A stretch of 64,000 bases of DNA from Leptospira ellinghausenii (GTDB lineage Bacteria; Spirochaetota; Leptospiria; Leptospirales; Leptospiraceae), in assembly GCF_003114815.1 (NCBI RefSeq), contig NZ_BFAZ01000009.1:1550001-1614000 (forward strand). The letters are read 5' to 3'. Positions 1 through 8,432 of this stretch are shown here, one piece after another. A program made the position numbers and the translations under genes. Numbering within the stretch: the first letter of the stretch is position 1; each line of letters opens with the position of its first letter. A model generated the notes under the pieces. The model searched no databases. It was not told where the DNA came from and saw only the letters and a list, made by a program, of their open reading frames with translations.

Positions 1-1
1 T

Positions 2-850
2 ATTCACAAACATTGTATGCAAAATAACTTTACCAATTATCATTATAAATCAAAGAAAGACGCATTAAAAATAGGGACTTGGTTAAACTTCGAAATGAGG
101 TTGGTCGGGAACACGGTAGTAAGGGAATTATACGAAGGGAAAAATCCAGTTGGAACTTACTTAAAAATCAATCGAGTATCGTTTCGAGTCATAGGTCAAT
201 TGCCTGAAAAAGGTTCTACTGGTTTTCGTGACCAAGATGATGTTGTATTAGTTCCGCTTAACACTGCCATGCGACAATTATTAAACAAAGATTCCGTTGA
301 CAATTTAGAGATGGAATTGGATCAAAATGAATCTTCTGAAAATTTTATATCTCAAATTAAAAGTTTTTTACATGAAAGGCATGGAACGAACGAATCGATG
401 GGAAATATCTACCAAATTATGAGTTTGGCAGATATCCAATCGGCAGTTTCTGAAACCAATCAAACTATGTCTGCCTTACTCATTGCTCTGGCTACTGTTT
501 CTTTATTAGTTGGGGGAATTGGTATTATGAATAGTATGTTAGTTTCTGTAAAAGAAAGGACAAAGAAAATTGGTTTAAGAAAAGCTTTAGGAGCAAGAGA
601 ATCTGATATACGCATTCAATTTTTAATTGAATCAACTTTGACAAGTCTGACTGGAGAATTTGTCGGTTTAGTTTTTGGGATATTCACAGTGTATTTTTTA
701 CAGGAATCTTTCGGCTGGACAATTGTTTTATCCTTTCCTTCTATTGGTTTTGCCTTTTTATTCTCAATAACGATCGGAATTATATTCGGTTGGTGGCCAT
801 CTGAATATGCTGCTAAACTGAGTCCCATTGTTGCATTAAGATCTGAATGA
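2..850 (+). CDS. MacB-type ABC transporter permease (5' end cut by window)
   Basis: The visible 280 or so residues are the C-terminal part of an FtsX/MacB-family permease. The frame is open from base 2, so the real start lies left of the window. The first half is the periplasmic MacB-like core domain, with the family phrases VGNTVV and NPVGTYLKIN and an FRVIG stretch. A first membrane segment follows (about residues 155-175, SLLVGGIGIMNSM). The MacB signature GLRKALGARESDIRIQFLIE comes next, then two more hydrophobic segments. Such permeases pair with a LolD-like ATPase, usually encoded just upstream, and act in tripartite export or lipoprotein/antibiotic efflux. The stop overlaps the start of a TetR regulator by four bases (ATGA), so the pair is probably co-transcribed and the regulator may control this exporter. 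The substrate cannot be read from the sequence. Confidence 0.85.
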   Translation: MHKHCMQNNFTNYHYKSKKDALKIGTWLNFEMRLVGNTVVRELYEGKNPVGTYLKINRVSFRVIGQLPEKGSTGFRDQDDVVLVPLNTAMRQLLNKDSVDNLEMELDQNESSENFISQIKSFLHERHGTNESMGNIYQIMSLADIQSAVSETNQTMSALLIALATVSLLVGGIGIMNSMLVSVKERTKKIGLRKALGARESDIRIQFLIESTLTSLTGEFVGLVFGIFTVYFLQESFGWTIVLSFPSIGFAFLFSITIGIIFGWWPSEYAAKLSPIVALRSE

Positions 851-1473
851 ATACCGTCATCAATCCCAGAAAAATTCCTCAACAAAAACGTTCAAAAGAA
901 CGATATCAGAAAATCGTTGATACTGCTATACAGCTATTAGGTGAAGTGGGATATGATGTTTTAACTACGGATTTGATTGCAGAAAAAAGTGGAATATCAG
1001 TTGGTTCAATTTATCAATTTTTTCCGAATAAAGAATCCATTATATATTCACATGCTGAGAATTCGTATTTAATTATGCATGATTTGTTCTTTGAAAAAGT
1101 TACCAAAGAATTGAAGAAGATCAAAAAGTTCACTCCTGAATTTGTCGATTTTACATTGTTTGCGTTTGAACAAACATTAAATGAAGTGAAAGGTTATCGA
1201 TTGATCCATTCGATTTTATACACGAATGAAGCATTGTTACATTTAGATATTGAAAGTAACGAGAGGTTTGCAAAATCCTTAGCCGAAAAAGTGATAATGG
1301 TACTGTTTCCAAAAGTGAACAAAAAACGTTCGTTTTATATCTCACTCATGATTGTTGAGGCGGTTGATTCTGTTATCAAAATTGTACATCGAACCAAAAA
1401 ACCTTCTGAGAAAAAACAAGTTTTGGCGGAACTAAAAACCTTACTTTTAGTATATTTTTCAACTTTTCAATGA
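847..1473 (+). CDS. TetR/AcrR-family transcriptional regulator
   Basis: A 208-residue protein with an N-terminal TetR helix-turn-helix at about residues 12-60. Landmarks are the run of basic residues, then TTDLIAEKSGISVGSIYQFF and the typical F-x-N-K-E-S-I end of the recognition helix. The remaining helical part is the ligand-binding and dimerisation domain, which is too variable to suggest an inducer. The start codon overlaps the stop of the permease gene (ATGA), so translation is likely coupled. By analogy with other TetR genes next to exporters it probably represses its own operon. The copper operon begins 76 bases downstream with its own promoter, so I do not assume that this regulator controls it. 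Confidence 0.9.
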   Translation: MNTVINPRKIPQQKRSKERYQKIVDTAIQLLGEVGYDVLTTDLIAEKSGISVGSIYQFFPNKESIIYSHAENSYLIMHDLFFEKVTKELKKIKKFTPEFVDFTLFAFEQTLNEVKGYRLIHSILYTNEALLHLDIESNERFAKSLAEKVIMVLFPKVNKKRSFYISLMIVEAVDSVIKIVHRTKKPSEKKQVLAELKTLLLVYFSTFQ

Positions 1474-1480
1474 TTTAACA

Positions 1481-1509
1481 TTGACAAAGTTTTAACACAA
1501 TTCTAAAAT
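1481..1509 (+). promoter_or_regulatory. sigma-70-type promoter of the copper-protein operon
   Basis: TTGACA at 1481-1486 and TAAAAT at 1504-1509 are separated by exactly 17 bases, a near-consensus vegetative promoter. The expected transcription start is near 1516, about 35 bases before the ATG at 1550. It lies just after the TetR gene stop, so the operon 1550-5482 can be transcribed independently of the upstream exporter genes. Confidence 0.6.
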
Positions 1510-1519
1510 TCTCCAAATG

Positions 1520-1533
1520 TGAGGAATTCCTCA
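1520..1533. promoter_or_regulatory. perfect 14-bp palindrome in the operon leader (candidate operator)
   Basis: TGAGGAATTCCTCA is a perfect palindrome lying immediately after the predicted transcription start of the copper operon. A repressor bound here would block transcription. It does not match the CsoR, CueR or CopY operator patterns that I know, so the binding protein is unknown. The last five bases of its right half can alternatively pair with GGAAT at 1541-1545 in the mRNA, close to the ribosome binding region. Confidence 0.35.
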
Positions 1534-1549
1534 TGTTTCGGGAATAACT

Positions 1550-3523
1550 ATGGAAAAAACCAAAAAGATATTGATAGGGATCTTAATGGCAATGTTCTTA
1601 ACCTTCGGTTTGAATTTTTGCAATTCGGAAGATCCGGCAAACTCGGCTTTTGTTCATGTGACGATGATGGACAATGCCTTTCATCCTCCAGTGATTCGCA
1701 CCTACAAGGGTGGGAAAATTCGTTTCGTGAACGAAGGAAATAATCCTCATAACGCTATTTCCATTAATAAAGATTGGTCTACAGAAACCAGTTTTGGCAA
1801 CTTAGCAATGTTTCGCGGGGCACATACAGATGTGTTTTTTCCGGAAGAGGGTGTGTTCCCATATTTTTGTTCCTTTCATGCATCTCCTGATGGAAAGATT
1901 GGAATGACGGGTGTTGCTGTCATTGGTAATGCTAGTTACAATCCACAGGCGAATACTTCAAAATCAAAAATTTCAAAAACATGGACAGGAGTTACAAGAA
2001 AAGTTCCTTCTCAATATAAAACAATTCAAAACGCTGTTGATGCTGCATCTCCTGGAGATTTGATTTTAGTAGCAAATGGAATTTATAAAGAAGAAGTCAC
2101 CGTAACGACACCATCCATCACCATTCGAGGAGAAGATAGAAACCTAACCATTATCGATGGTGAATTCCTTCGAGGAAATGGTATCATGGTTGTTGGAGCA
2201 GATGGTGTTGCGGTTGAGAATATCACAACTAGAAACGCTACACTAAATGGAGTATATTGGACTGGAGTAAAAGGATATAGAGGTTCTTATATTACTGCTT
2301 ACAATAACGGTGATTATGGTGTGTATGCATTTGATTCTGTTGATGGTCTCATTGAACATTCCTTTGCATCTGGTTCTCCTGATTCAGGTTTTTATATTGG
2401 TCAGTGTAATCCGTGTAATGCGATCATAAACGATGTAATTTCTGAGAATAATGCCTTAGGATATTCAGGAACAAATTCAAGTGGTAATATATATCTTTTG
2501 TCTTCCATTTGGAGAAAAAACCAACTAGGGATTGGCCCGAATACATTAGATCGTGAATTATTACCTCCACAAAAACAAATGGTTGTGAAGAAAAATATTG
2601 TTTATGATAACAATAATAAAAATGCACCATCTAAAAAATTGGAGTATCCTTCCATAGGGAATGGTATCGCACTCCTTGGTGCTTTGGAAAATGTGGTCGA
2701 AGGCAATTTAGTTTTTAATCATAATAATTATGGAATTCTTGTTACGATGAACATTGATGAAAACATTTGGATTTCTAATAATAATATCGTTAGAAATAAT
2801 CAAGTTTACCATTCCGGTCGAGGAGACATTGCCCTTAGTGGTCCCGTTAATGTTGGGAATTGTTTTGAAGGAAATTCTTATGGAGTATCAAGTCCTCCAT
2901 TTTTGGAATCCTTACAATCATGTTCAGGAATTCGATACCCACATATAGGTGATATGTCTTCTAGTATTGGACTCCTTGCTTTGTTTGTACAAGCAAACTT
3001 AAAGGAGTTTGTATTAGGTTCCTATAAAAACCAACCAATACCACCTGCACAATCCAACATGCCAAAAGAATTTTTGGCAAAGGTTGTTCCTGCTCATGAT
3101 GTTTTTGAAACGAATAAGGGACTCATCGAGACAGCAGAGTTACCTAAGATGGATCAAAAAGATTTTGAAGCACAGACTAACAAGATGTATACTTCTGGAT
3201 GGAGAGTTCACTACCCTGGAACTCTTAAAACATGGTACTTTCACATCATGGGATACCTATTGCCATTTGCAATTTTTGCTGCTTGGACAGGTCTTGCTAT
3301 GTTAGACAGATTTTCCATTGTTGGTGCGAAAGTAGATAAGTACTTTTGGTTGATATTACTTTTACCTTTTATAGGATCGTTGGTTTATTTATTCTCCAAA
3401 GATTCAAAAATTTCTCCGGTAGTCAGAAATACTGTCGTATTCGGTGGGATTCTATTGTTTTTAACTATACTGGCTTACGCTGGTTATGCGATGACTGCGG
3501 TGACAGAACCGTCTATAACTTAA
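1550..3523 (+). CDS. secreted cupredoxin / NosD-like beta-helix protein with C-terminal membrane anchor
   Basis: This 657-residue protein has three parts. After an N-terminal signal (residues 1-25, with a cysteine in a loose lipobox context, GLNFC) comes a plastocyanin-like cupredoxin of about 100 residues. Its ligand set is readable: His in NNPHNAI, then Cys and His in YFCSFH, then Met in KIGMTG. From about residue 150 to 450 is a right-handed parallel beta-helix (VPSQYKTIQNAVDAASPGDL, then many NN/GI turns), the fold of NosD and carbohydrate-binding periplasmic proteins. The C-terminal third ends in about three membrane segments. One of them, WLILLLPFIGSLVYLF, looks like the PLDc_N membrane module. 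It is the first gene of an operon with a small membrane protein, a multicopper oxidase and a SCO protein, so it probably binds or delivers copper at the cell surface or periplasm. Exact function is unknown. Confidence 0.8.
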   Translation: MEKTKKILIGILMAMFLTFGLNFCNSEDPANSAFVHVTMMDNAFHPPVIRTYKGGKIRFVNEGNNPHNAISINKDWSTETSFGNLAMFRGAHTDVFFPEEGVFPYFCSFHASPDGKIGMTGVAVIGNASYNPQANTSKSKISKTWTGVTRKVPSQYKTIQNAVDAASPGDLILVANGIYKEEVTVTTPSITIRGEDRNLTIIDGEFLRGNGIMVVGADGVAVENITTRNATLNGVYWTGVKGYRGSYITAYNNGDYGVYAFDSVDGLIEHSFASGSPDSGFYIGQCNPCNAIINDVISENNALGYSGTNSSGNIYLLSSIWRKNQLGIGPNTLDRELLPPQKQMVVKKNIVYDNNNKNAPSKKLEYPSIGNGIALLGALENVVEGNLVFNHNNYGILVTMNIDENIWISNNNIVRNNQVYHSGRGDIALSGPVNVGNCFEGNSYGVSSPPFLESLQSCSGIRYPHIGDMSSSIGLLALFVQANLKEFVLGSYKNQPIPPAQSNMPKEFLAKVVPAHDVFETNKGLIETAELPKMDQKDFEAQTNKMYTSGWRVHYPGTLKTWYFHIMGYLLPFAIFAAWTGLAMLDRFSIVGAKVDKYFWLILLLPFIGSLVYLFSKDSKISPVVRNTVVFGGILLFLTILAYAGYAMTAVTEPSIT

Positions 3524-3535
3524 TAGGAGTTTTTT

Positions 3536-3847
3536 ATGGAAACAAATTTTGCAAATCCAGGTTTTTGGACTTATTTTATCGGATCGTATGCGTATTACTT
3601 GCCATTCGTTTTAACAATGGTTTGGGCTCCTCTAGCTTTGTTTGGTTTATCGAAACAGAAGGATATGACAACAATCAAACAAATGATTTGGTCACTTGTG
3701 ATTTTGGTTGTTCCAGTGATTGGTCCTGCTTTGTATTTACTCTTTATCGATACAGAATATGAGAAAAAATTCAAACAGATTGCAGTAGGTGGTGGACTGG
3801 CAGTATTTGCAATTGTTTGGGCATTAAGTTTAGTCTCTCACATTTAA
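3536..3847 (+). CDS. small PLDc_N-like integral membrane protein
   Basis: A 103-residue protein with a good AGGAG ribosome site seven bases before the ATG. It has about three hydrophobic helices. The middle one, ending VPVIGPALYLLFID, resembles the short PLDc_N membrane module also seen at the C-terminus of the preceding gene product. The two therefore look like a duplicated membrane part. It sits 12 bases after the fusion gene and 16 bases before the multicopper oxidase, in the same operon. No metal-binding motif is visible. It may help anchor or assemble the copper complex, but that is inference from position only. Confidence 0.75.
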   Translation: METNFANPGFWTYFIGSYAYYLPFVLTMVWAPLALFGLSKQKDMTTIKQMIWSLVILVVPVIGPALYLLFIDTEYEKKFKQIAVGGGLAVFAIVWALSLVSHI

Positions 3848-3863
3848 AGTAGGATTGAAGACT

Positions 3864-4925
3864 ATGGATCGGAAAAGTTTTTTAACTACAATTGGATTTG
3901 GTGTGATGGGTTTTGTGGGATCAATTTTTGGTTCCATAGGCTTTAACTCTAAAAAATCCAATGAGTTATGTGCACCTTCTGATCCATCTTCTTCTACAAA
4001 TTTTGGGATCGTAACTACCCCGAGTGTCAGTGATAATTATCAAAATTCCATAGGTGCTGCAGGTAGTTTACGTGGAACAAATACGTATGGGAGTATGGCA
4101 CACCCACCTTTTTTTATCAAAGAAGATTATACTGAACGTTTTTACTTTCCACCTAACTATAGTAATGGTAAGATTAAAACAAAGGATTTTAATCTAAATC
4201 TTTTTCCATTGAGTGTTAATATTGCCCATAATGTAAATTACCAAGCATGGACATTCGATGGAATTGTACCAGGTCCAATCTTACGTGCCAATTTAGGGGA
4301 TAATCTACGAATCCACGTAAAAAATTCAAGTCCCGACCCACACTCACTTCATTTTCATGGTACGCATGATCCAATGGAAGATGGTTGGGAACCAATTCCT
4401 GCTTTTGGAGAACGAACCTATACCATTGAAGCGGGTCCGATAGGATTACACCCATACCATTGTCATGTGCCACCTCTCATGGTACACACCGCGAAAGGTT
4501 TGTATGGTGCTTTATTAGTTGATCCTCCTGCCAAACGAAAACCAGCTCATGAATTTGTATTAACTTTTTCTGGATGGGATACCAAGGGTCAAGGAAAGAA
4601 TGATTTTTATACTTGGAATGGAATTGCTGGGATTTATGATCGATACCCAATGAAAGTTCCTGTTGGAGAAAGAGTTCGGTTTTATATACAGAATATGATG
4701 GAAAGAGAGCCTGTAATGACTTTCCATTTGCATGCACAAACCTTTGATATCATTAGAAGTTTAGGTTCCACTGTTCCTGATGGCCATTCTGATGTGGTAA
4801 CAATCGGACAGACAGAACGAGTTGTGATCGAATTTGTTCTTAAGAAGAAGGGTCGGTATATGTTTCATCCTCACCAAACTCATATGGCTGAAAATGGAGG
4901 AATGGGTTGGATCGTTGCCGTTTAA
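3864..4925 (+). CDS. two-domain multicopper oxidase
   Basis: A 353-residue exported protein with two cupredoxin domains. I place the start at the ATG 3864, preceded by AGGA nine bases away, not at the in-frame TTG 3855. The N-terminus, DRKSFLTTIGFG, resembles a Tat signal with Arg-Lys in place of Arg-Arg. Copper motifs are HSLHFHG (about residue 160) and HPYHCH followed by VHTAKGLYG (about 196-212) in domain 1. Domain 2 has FHLHAQTF (about 286) and FHPHQTHMAENGGMGW (about 333). The type 1 site is therefore in domain 1, with Leu in the axial position of VHTAKGL. In domain 2 the cysteine is replaced and only trinuclear-site histidines remain. That matches the two-domain laccase / nitrite-reductase-like group. 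The likely role is oxidation of Cu(I) or of a phenolic or inorganic electron donor in the periplasm. Confidence 0.88.
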   Translation: MDRKSFLTTIGFGVMGFVGSIFGSIGFNSKKSNELCAPSDPSSSTNFGIVTTPSVSDNYQNSIGAAGSLRGTNTYGSMAHPPFFIKEDYTERFYFPPNYSNGKIKTKDFNLNLFPLSVNIAHNVNYQAWTFDGIVPGPILRANLGDNLRIHVKNSSPDPHSLHFHGTHDPMEDGWEPIPAFGERTYTIEAGPIGLHPYHCHVPPLMVHTAKGLYGALLVDPPAKRKPAHEFVLTFSGWDTKGQGKNDFYTWNGIAGIYDRYPMKVPVGERVRFYIQNMMEREPVMTFHLHAQTFDIIRSLGSTVPDGHSDVVTIGQTERVVIEFVLKKKGRYMFHPHQTHMAENGGMGWIVAV

Positions 4926-4927
4926 GT

Positions 4928-5482
4928 ATGATTAGACTGATCTGTTTTATTTTTATTTTTTTCATTAGTTTTGGATGCCAATCAAAAAATGAACTGAATC
5001 AGGAAGTATGGAATCGATTAGGTTTTGTTCTTCCCAATGGCCTCAGTCTAAACCCACAATTTTGGTCTGAAAAAAAGTCGGTCTTATACTTTGGATTTTC
5101 ACATTGTCCAGATATGTGCCCACTAACATTGACAAATTTTGGTAGGGCCTCATTGATATTGGGGGAACGTGCTAAAGACTTTCAATTTGTATTTATTACA
5201 TTGGATCCTGAAAGAGACTCTCCGACTACCTTAGAAAAATATGTAAAAAACTTTCCCAGTAAAAACTTAACTGCACTATCTCCGAATGTTGAAAGTTTAG
5301 AGACCTTGACAAAAATATTTGGAATTGTGAAAGAAAAGGTGGGCGAAGGAAATTCTTACAGGATTGATCATTCCAATTTCATTTATGTATTGGATCAGAA
5401 TCAGAAAACCATCAAAACTTTTCCAGGCGGGGTATCTGCAAATGCGCTCGCAACAGAACTTAGGAAGATATCTGAACTTTAG
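4928..5482 (+). CDS. SCO1/SenC-family copper chaperone lipoprotein
   Basis: The start is taken at ATG 4928, two bases after the oxidase stop. A TTG start at 4907 would give a poorer signal sequence. The N-terminus, MIRLICFIFIFFISFGC, is a lipoprotein signal with Cys at about residue 17. The thioredoxin-like fold carries the SCO copper site: CPDMC (Cys at about 60 and 64) and the distal His in RIDHSNF (about 147). The phrase FVFITLDPERDSP is a family hallmark. SCO proteins deliver copper or act as thiol reductants for the CuA site of cytochrome oxidase and other cupro-enzymes. Here it closes an operon of copper proteins, so it probably metallates the oxidase or cupredoxin of the same operon. 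The 3' end overlaps the convergent kinase gene by 23 bases. Confidence 0.9.
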   Translation: MIRLICFIFIFFISFGCQSKNELNQEVWNRLGFVLPNGLSLNPQFWSEKKSVLYFGFSHCPDMCPLTLTNFGRASLILGERAKDFQFVFITLDPERDSPTTLEKYVKNFPSKNLTALSPNVESLETLTKIFGIVKEKVGEGNSYRIDHSNFIYVLDQNQKTIKTFPGGVSANALATELRKISEL

Positions 5483-7373
5483 AAGTTAATATGATTTCGA
5501 TTTCTGTTCTTGTCCCTTCTGGGTAATTTTTTGTGATTTCAAAGTTAAAGTCAGTGTAAAGATTTTTGAGTCTTTCTTTTATGTTTCCTAAAGAACGACT
5601 CATCAACTTTTGTTTGTCTGATAATAAATCATCTGAAATTCCTGTTCCATTATCATACACAACAAAACTAAACACTGAATCTTTGATCATCTTTGCATGA
5701 ATGAATAATTGAAATTGTACAGCTGACGAACTTCTAAATCCGTGTTTAAATGAATTTTCAATGATTGGCTGTAATAACAAAGGAGGTAAAATAACGGAAG
5801 AAAAATCTCCAGTTTTTTTAAAGTCTATTTGAATTGTGTCATAAAATCTAAGTTTTTGTAAGTGTAAGTAGTCTTCTAAAAAATTCCATTCCTCTTCGAA
5901 TGGAATCCAATCTCTTTCCGTTCTGTCAGAAATAAAGCGGTAATTATTGGCAAGGCTCATGATCGCATCACCAATGAGTTCTGGTTTGATTTTGTGTAAT
6001 GCATGAATTGTATTCAGTGAATTAAACAAATAATGTGGATTCATTTTTGTTTGTAGTGTTTTTAACTGACTTTCTTTTAGAGTCTTTTCAGCTTTTAGTA
6101 AATCTTCTTTGTAGAGTAAGGCTTTTTGCCTGTCATTAAACAATGTTCTTTCCAAAGCAAATCCTTGTGAGATCACTCCAAACAAAACTCCCCAAAAAAC
6201 AATTCCTGAAGGCGAAGTATCATTGTATTTGATTGCTAAAAATATTTCTAAAATCACTAAGAATAAAGTAATACTAAAACCAATGAAGTGACCAAATGCT
6301 TCCTTACTTCCTTTTTTCCAAGCTTCATAAGTGATAAAAATTGGACCCAAGATATTTATCAAATTGAATAAGATAAAAAAACTGCGAGTGCTGATGAGAA
6401 ATGAATGTGAAATATCAGAGAATGGAAGGGAAAACACTAATATAGTTGTTAGTGAACAAATAAATACATCAATGTAGATTAAATAATCTAAAACTTTAAA
6501 AGATCCACTTCCAAACAATCTTCTAACACCAGATAACATTGGTATAAATACAAAATTGGAAGAAATAATAGATAAAACATATAATGTTTGGGTATTGGTA
6601 AATAGGTAACGTATAAATTCGTTTGAAGTTAGTCCTAAAATTCCAAAACATAAGGAAAAGGAAGAAAAATCTAGCAGTATGTTGTACTGTTTTTTGAATT
6701 CAATAAAATAGACTAAAGCACAAATGATTCCTATCATCATAAAAAACGAATGGAAAAAGATGGTGGTTAAATTTTTTAATGCGATCTCTCGGTAAAGAGC
6801 CGTTTGTTTTCCGATTAAATTTTCAATAATCGTGATGGAAAATAAAATTCCCTTTTTATGAAATAATCGTAAATAATAATATTGTGATTTATCTTTTGGA
6901 ATTTTTACCCAGGAAAACTTAGATTGGAAAATATTTGGTAAGTACTTTGTATCCGTAAATTCTCCGTATTTAAAAATAGAATCACCAAATTCATTAAAAA
7001 TTTCAATATTTAATCCTGCATGTTCCAGTAGGAAGTGTAGTTCTTCATTTTCAATAGTTGAAAATGCTTTGGATCTTAGCCAAATGTATTCTGAATCTGT
7101 AATTCGTTTGAATTCCTCATCATTGATCCAACCCGATGTGGATAACCAGTACACTTTATGCATTTTTTGAAAGTCAATTTGACCAGAATCATCTGCAGGA
7201 ATATCTCCTACAAAATAATCAGCATTTTCAGATAAGTAATATTCGGAAATCGAATTGTCTTTAGGTTTTAAAATAGAATAAACATAAGAAGTAATCGAAA
7301 CAGAAGTAATTAAAAACAATAAGCAAATTGATAGATATGGTTTTTCTAAAAATTTGCCTATTGTAATTCCCAT
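5460..7373 (-). CDS. 7TM sensor histidine kinase of the LytS/YehU type
   Basis: A 637-residue membrane kinase. One N-terminal membrane helix (about 13-33) is followed by an extracytoplasmic domain of some 170 residues, then about seven membrane helices (207-410, the 7TMR-DISM pattern) and the kinase core. The core is the His_kinase type with NPHYLFNSLNTIHAL (phospho-acceptor His at about 445), the N-box PPLLLQPIIENSFKHG (about 528-543) and DNGTGI (about 573). A short LGNIKERL block follows. Kinases of this type normally signal to LytTR regulators, and one is encoded at 13288-14025. The gene is the last of nine packed minus-strand genes with TonB, ExbD, ExbB and a TonB-dependent receptor, five bases after the TonB stop. 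It therefore probably senses something linked to that uptake system. Confidence 0.9.
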   Translation of the reverse strand: MGITIGKFLEKPYLSICLLFLITSVSITSYVYSILKPKDNSISEYYLSENADYFVGDIPADDSGQIDFQKMHKVYWLSTSGWINDEEFKRITDSEYIWLRSKAFSTIENEELHFLLEHAGLNIEIFNEFGDSIFKYGEFTDTKYLPNIFQSKFSWVKIPKDKSQYYYLRLFHKKGILFSITIIENLIGKQTALYREIALKNLTTIFFHSFFMMIGIICALVYFIEFKKQYNILLDFSSFSLCFGILGLTSNEFIRYLFTNTQTLYVLSIISSNFVFIPMLSGVRRLFGSGSFKVLDYLIYIDVFICSLTTILVFSLPFSDISHSFLISTRSFFILFNLINILGPIFITYEAWKKGSKEAFGHFIGFSITLFLVILEIFLAIKYNDTSPSGIVFWGVLFGVISQGFALERTLFNDRQKALLYKEDLLKAEKTLKESQLKTLQTKMNPHYLFNSLNTIHALHKIKPELIGDAIMSLANNYRFISDRTERDWIPFEEEWNFLEDYLHLQKLRFYDTIQIDFKKTGDFSSVILPPLLLQPIIENSFKHGFRSSSAVQFQLFIHAKMIKDSVFSFVVYDNGTGISDDLLSDKQKLMSRSLGNIKERLKNLYTDFNFEITKNYPEGTRTEIEIILTSKVQISS

Positions 7374-7378
7374 TTAGG

Positions 7379-8032
7379 TTAGTCTTCGAGTGAGAAAGTG
7401 ATTGGCAAACGATGGGCCATTTTCTTTGGTTGACCTTGCACATAACCAGGGCTAAATCGTACTCTCTTAATCAGTTTTAAAGCAGCTTCATCAAAACCAT
7501 ATCCAGCTCTTCCGGAAACAATTTTTGCGGATTGTAAACTTCCGTCTTCATTAACTTGGACAAGTAGTACCACTTGTTTTTCCATTATGTTTGCTGCTTT
7601 TGCTTGTGGTGGAAAGTATTCCTTTAAATCAAAGTCGATGATAGCTGTCGGCATTTTGTCTCCATTAAATGAAAACAAATAACCATCCTTGTCAGTGCCG
7701 TTCCCAGATAATTGATTTGGATTGATATCAGAATTGTCTGGTTCGTCCGCCTTATCTTTGTTACTTCCCTCAACCCATTCTTGTTTTTCGATAGGTGCTG
7801 GTGAAGATGTGCCTCCAATTAACTCTGGGGGAATTTCTTCAAAGTTTACATCTACATCTTCAAAAGCAGAATCTTCTACTACTTCATCCCCTCTGAGTTG
7901 GCTGATTCGATACCCTGCATAAGTAGCAGTATGTATGAATAAACTTCCAGCCAAACAAATATGAAAGACACGTTCCTTATTTTGTTTGATAGAAGATTTG
8001 AACTTTACTAAGAGTTCAATAAACCGATTCAT
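7379..8032 (-). CDS. TonB-family energy transducer
   Basis: This 217-residue protein has one N-terminal membrane anchor (about 25-43) and an acidic, Pro/Asp-rich periplasmic linker. Its C-terminal TonB domain (about 130-215) carries the typical phrases VLLVQVNEDGSLQSAKIVSGRAGYGFDEAAL (split over two beta strands) and RVRFSPGYVQGQP. TonB passes energy from ExbB-ExbD to outer-membrane receptors. The linker is not the Pro-Lys/Pro-Glu type of enterobacteria. The start overlaps the ExbD stop (ATGA), and the receptor gene of the same operon is the likely partner. Confidence 0.92.
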   Translation of the reverse strand: MNRFIELLVKFKSSIKQNKERVFHICLAGSLFIHTATYAGYRISQLRGDEVVEDSAFEDVDVNFEEIPPELIGGTSSPAPIEKQEWVEGSNKDKADEPDNSDINPNQLSGNGTDKDGYLFSFNGDKMPTAIIDFDLKEYFPPQAKAANIMEKQVVLLVQVNEDGSLQSAKIVSGRAGYGFDEAALKLIKRVRFSPGYVQGQPKKMAHRLPITFSLED

Positions 8033-8430
8033 TTTTTTACACTGAGGGCGATTTTTGTGACTCCGGCTTTTCGGATGATTCCCATCAGCTCCGTAATTTT
8101 TCCATAAGGCAAACTTTCATCAGCAGATAATGTCAAACGCATGTTAGGTCTGATTTTGGCTTCTCTTTCCAAGTTTCGAACAAGACCTGTTATATCAGTG
8201 TCTTTTCCTTCTAAAAGAATTGCACCTGTTTTGGTTATTGCTACTTGAACTGATTCCGCTACGTTGGGATCAGCAGCTTGTACTTTTGGTAAATTAATAT
8301 TTAAACTTTCTTTTTTTAAGAAGTTTGCTGTTACCATAAAAATTACGAGAAGTACTAAAATCACGTCCACCATAGGAGTGATGTTGATACTTCCGATTTC
8401 TTCGTCTTGTGGTCCTGATGCTCCAGCCAT
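8029..8430 (-). CDS. exbD: ExbD/TolR biopolymer transport protein
   Basis: A 133-residue protein with a short cytoplasmic N-terminus, one membrane helix and a periplasmic domain. The helix reads INITPMVDVILVLLVIFMV and contains the conserved Asp of the ExbD proton path at about residue 22. The periplasmic end VTKIALSVKK is typical. It is encoded two bases after exbB and overlaps tonB by four bases, so ExbB, ExbD and TonB should be made together. The neighbouring receptor favours ExbD over TolR. Confidence 0.92.
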   Translation of the reverse strand: MAGASGPQDEEIGSINITPMVDVILVLLVIFMVTANFLKKESLNINLPKVQAADPNVAESVQVAITKTGAILLEGKDTDITGLVRNLEREAKIRPNMRLTLSADESLPYGKITELMGIIRKAGVTKIALSVKK

Positions 8431-8432
8431 AA

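Noticed and set aside
3346..3762. A 138-codon frame overlapping two copper-operon genes
   Set aside because: It runs across the end of one real gene and into the next in another frame and has no family signal.
7137..7145. A perfect DnaA box (TGTGGATAA)
   Set aside because: It lies alone inside the kinase coding sequence, and about one chance match is expected in a window this long.
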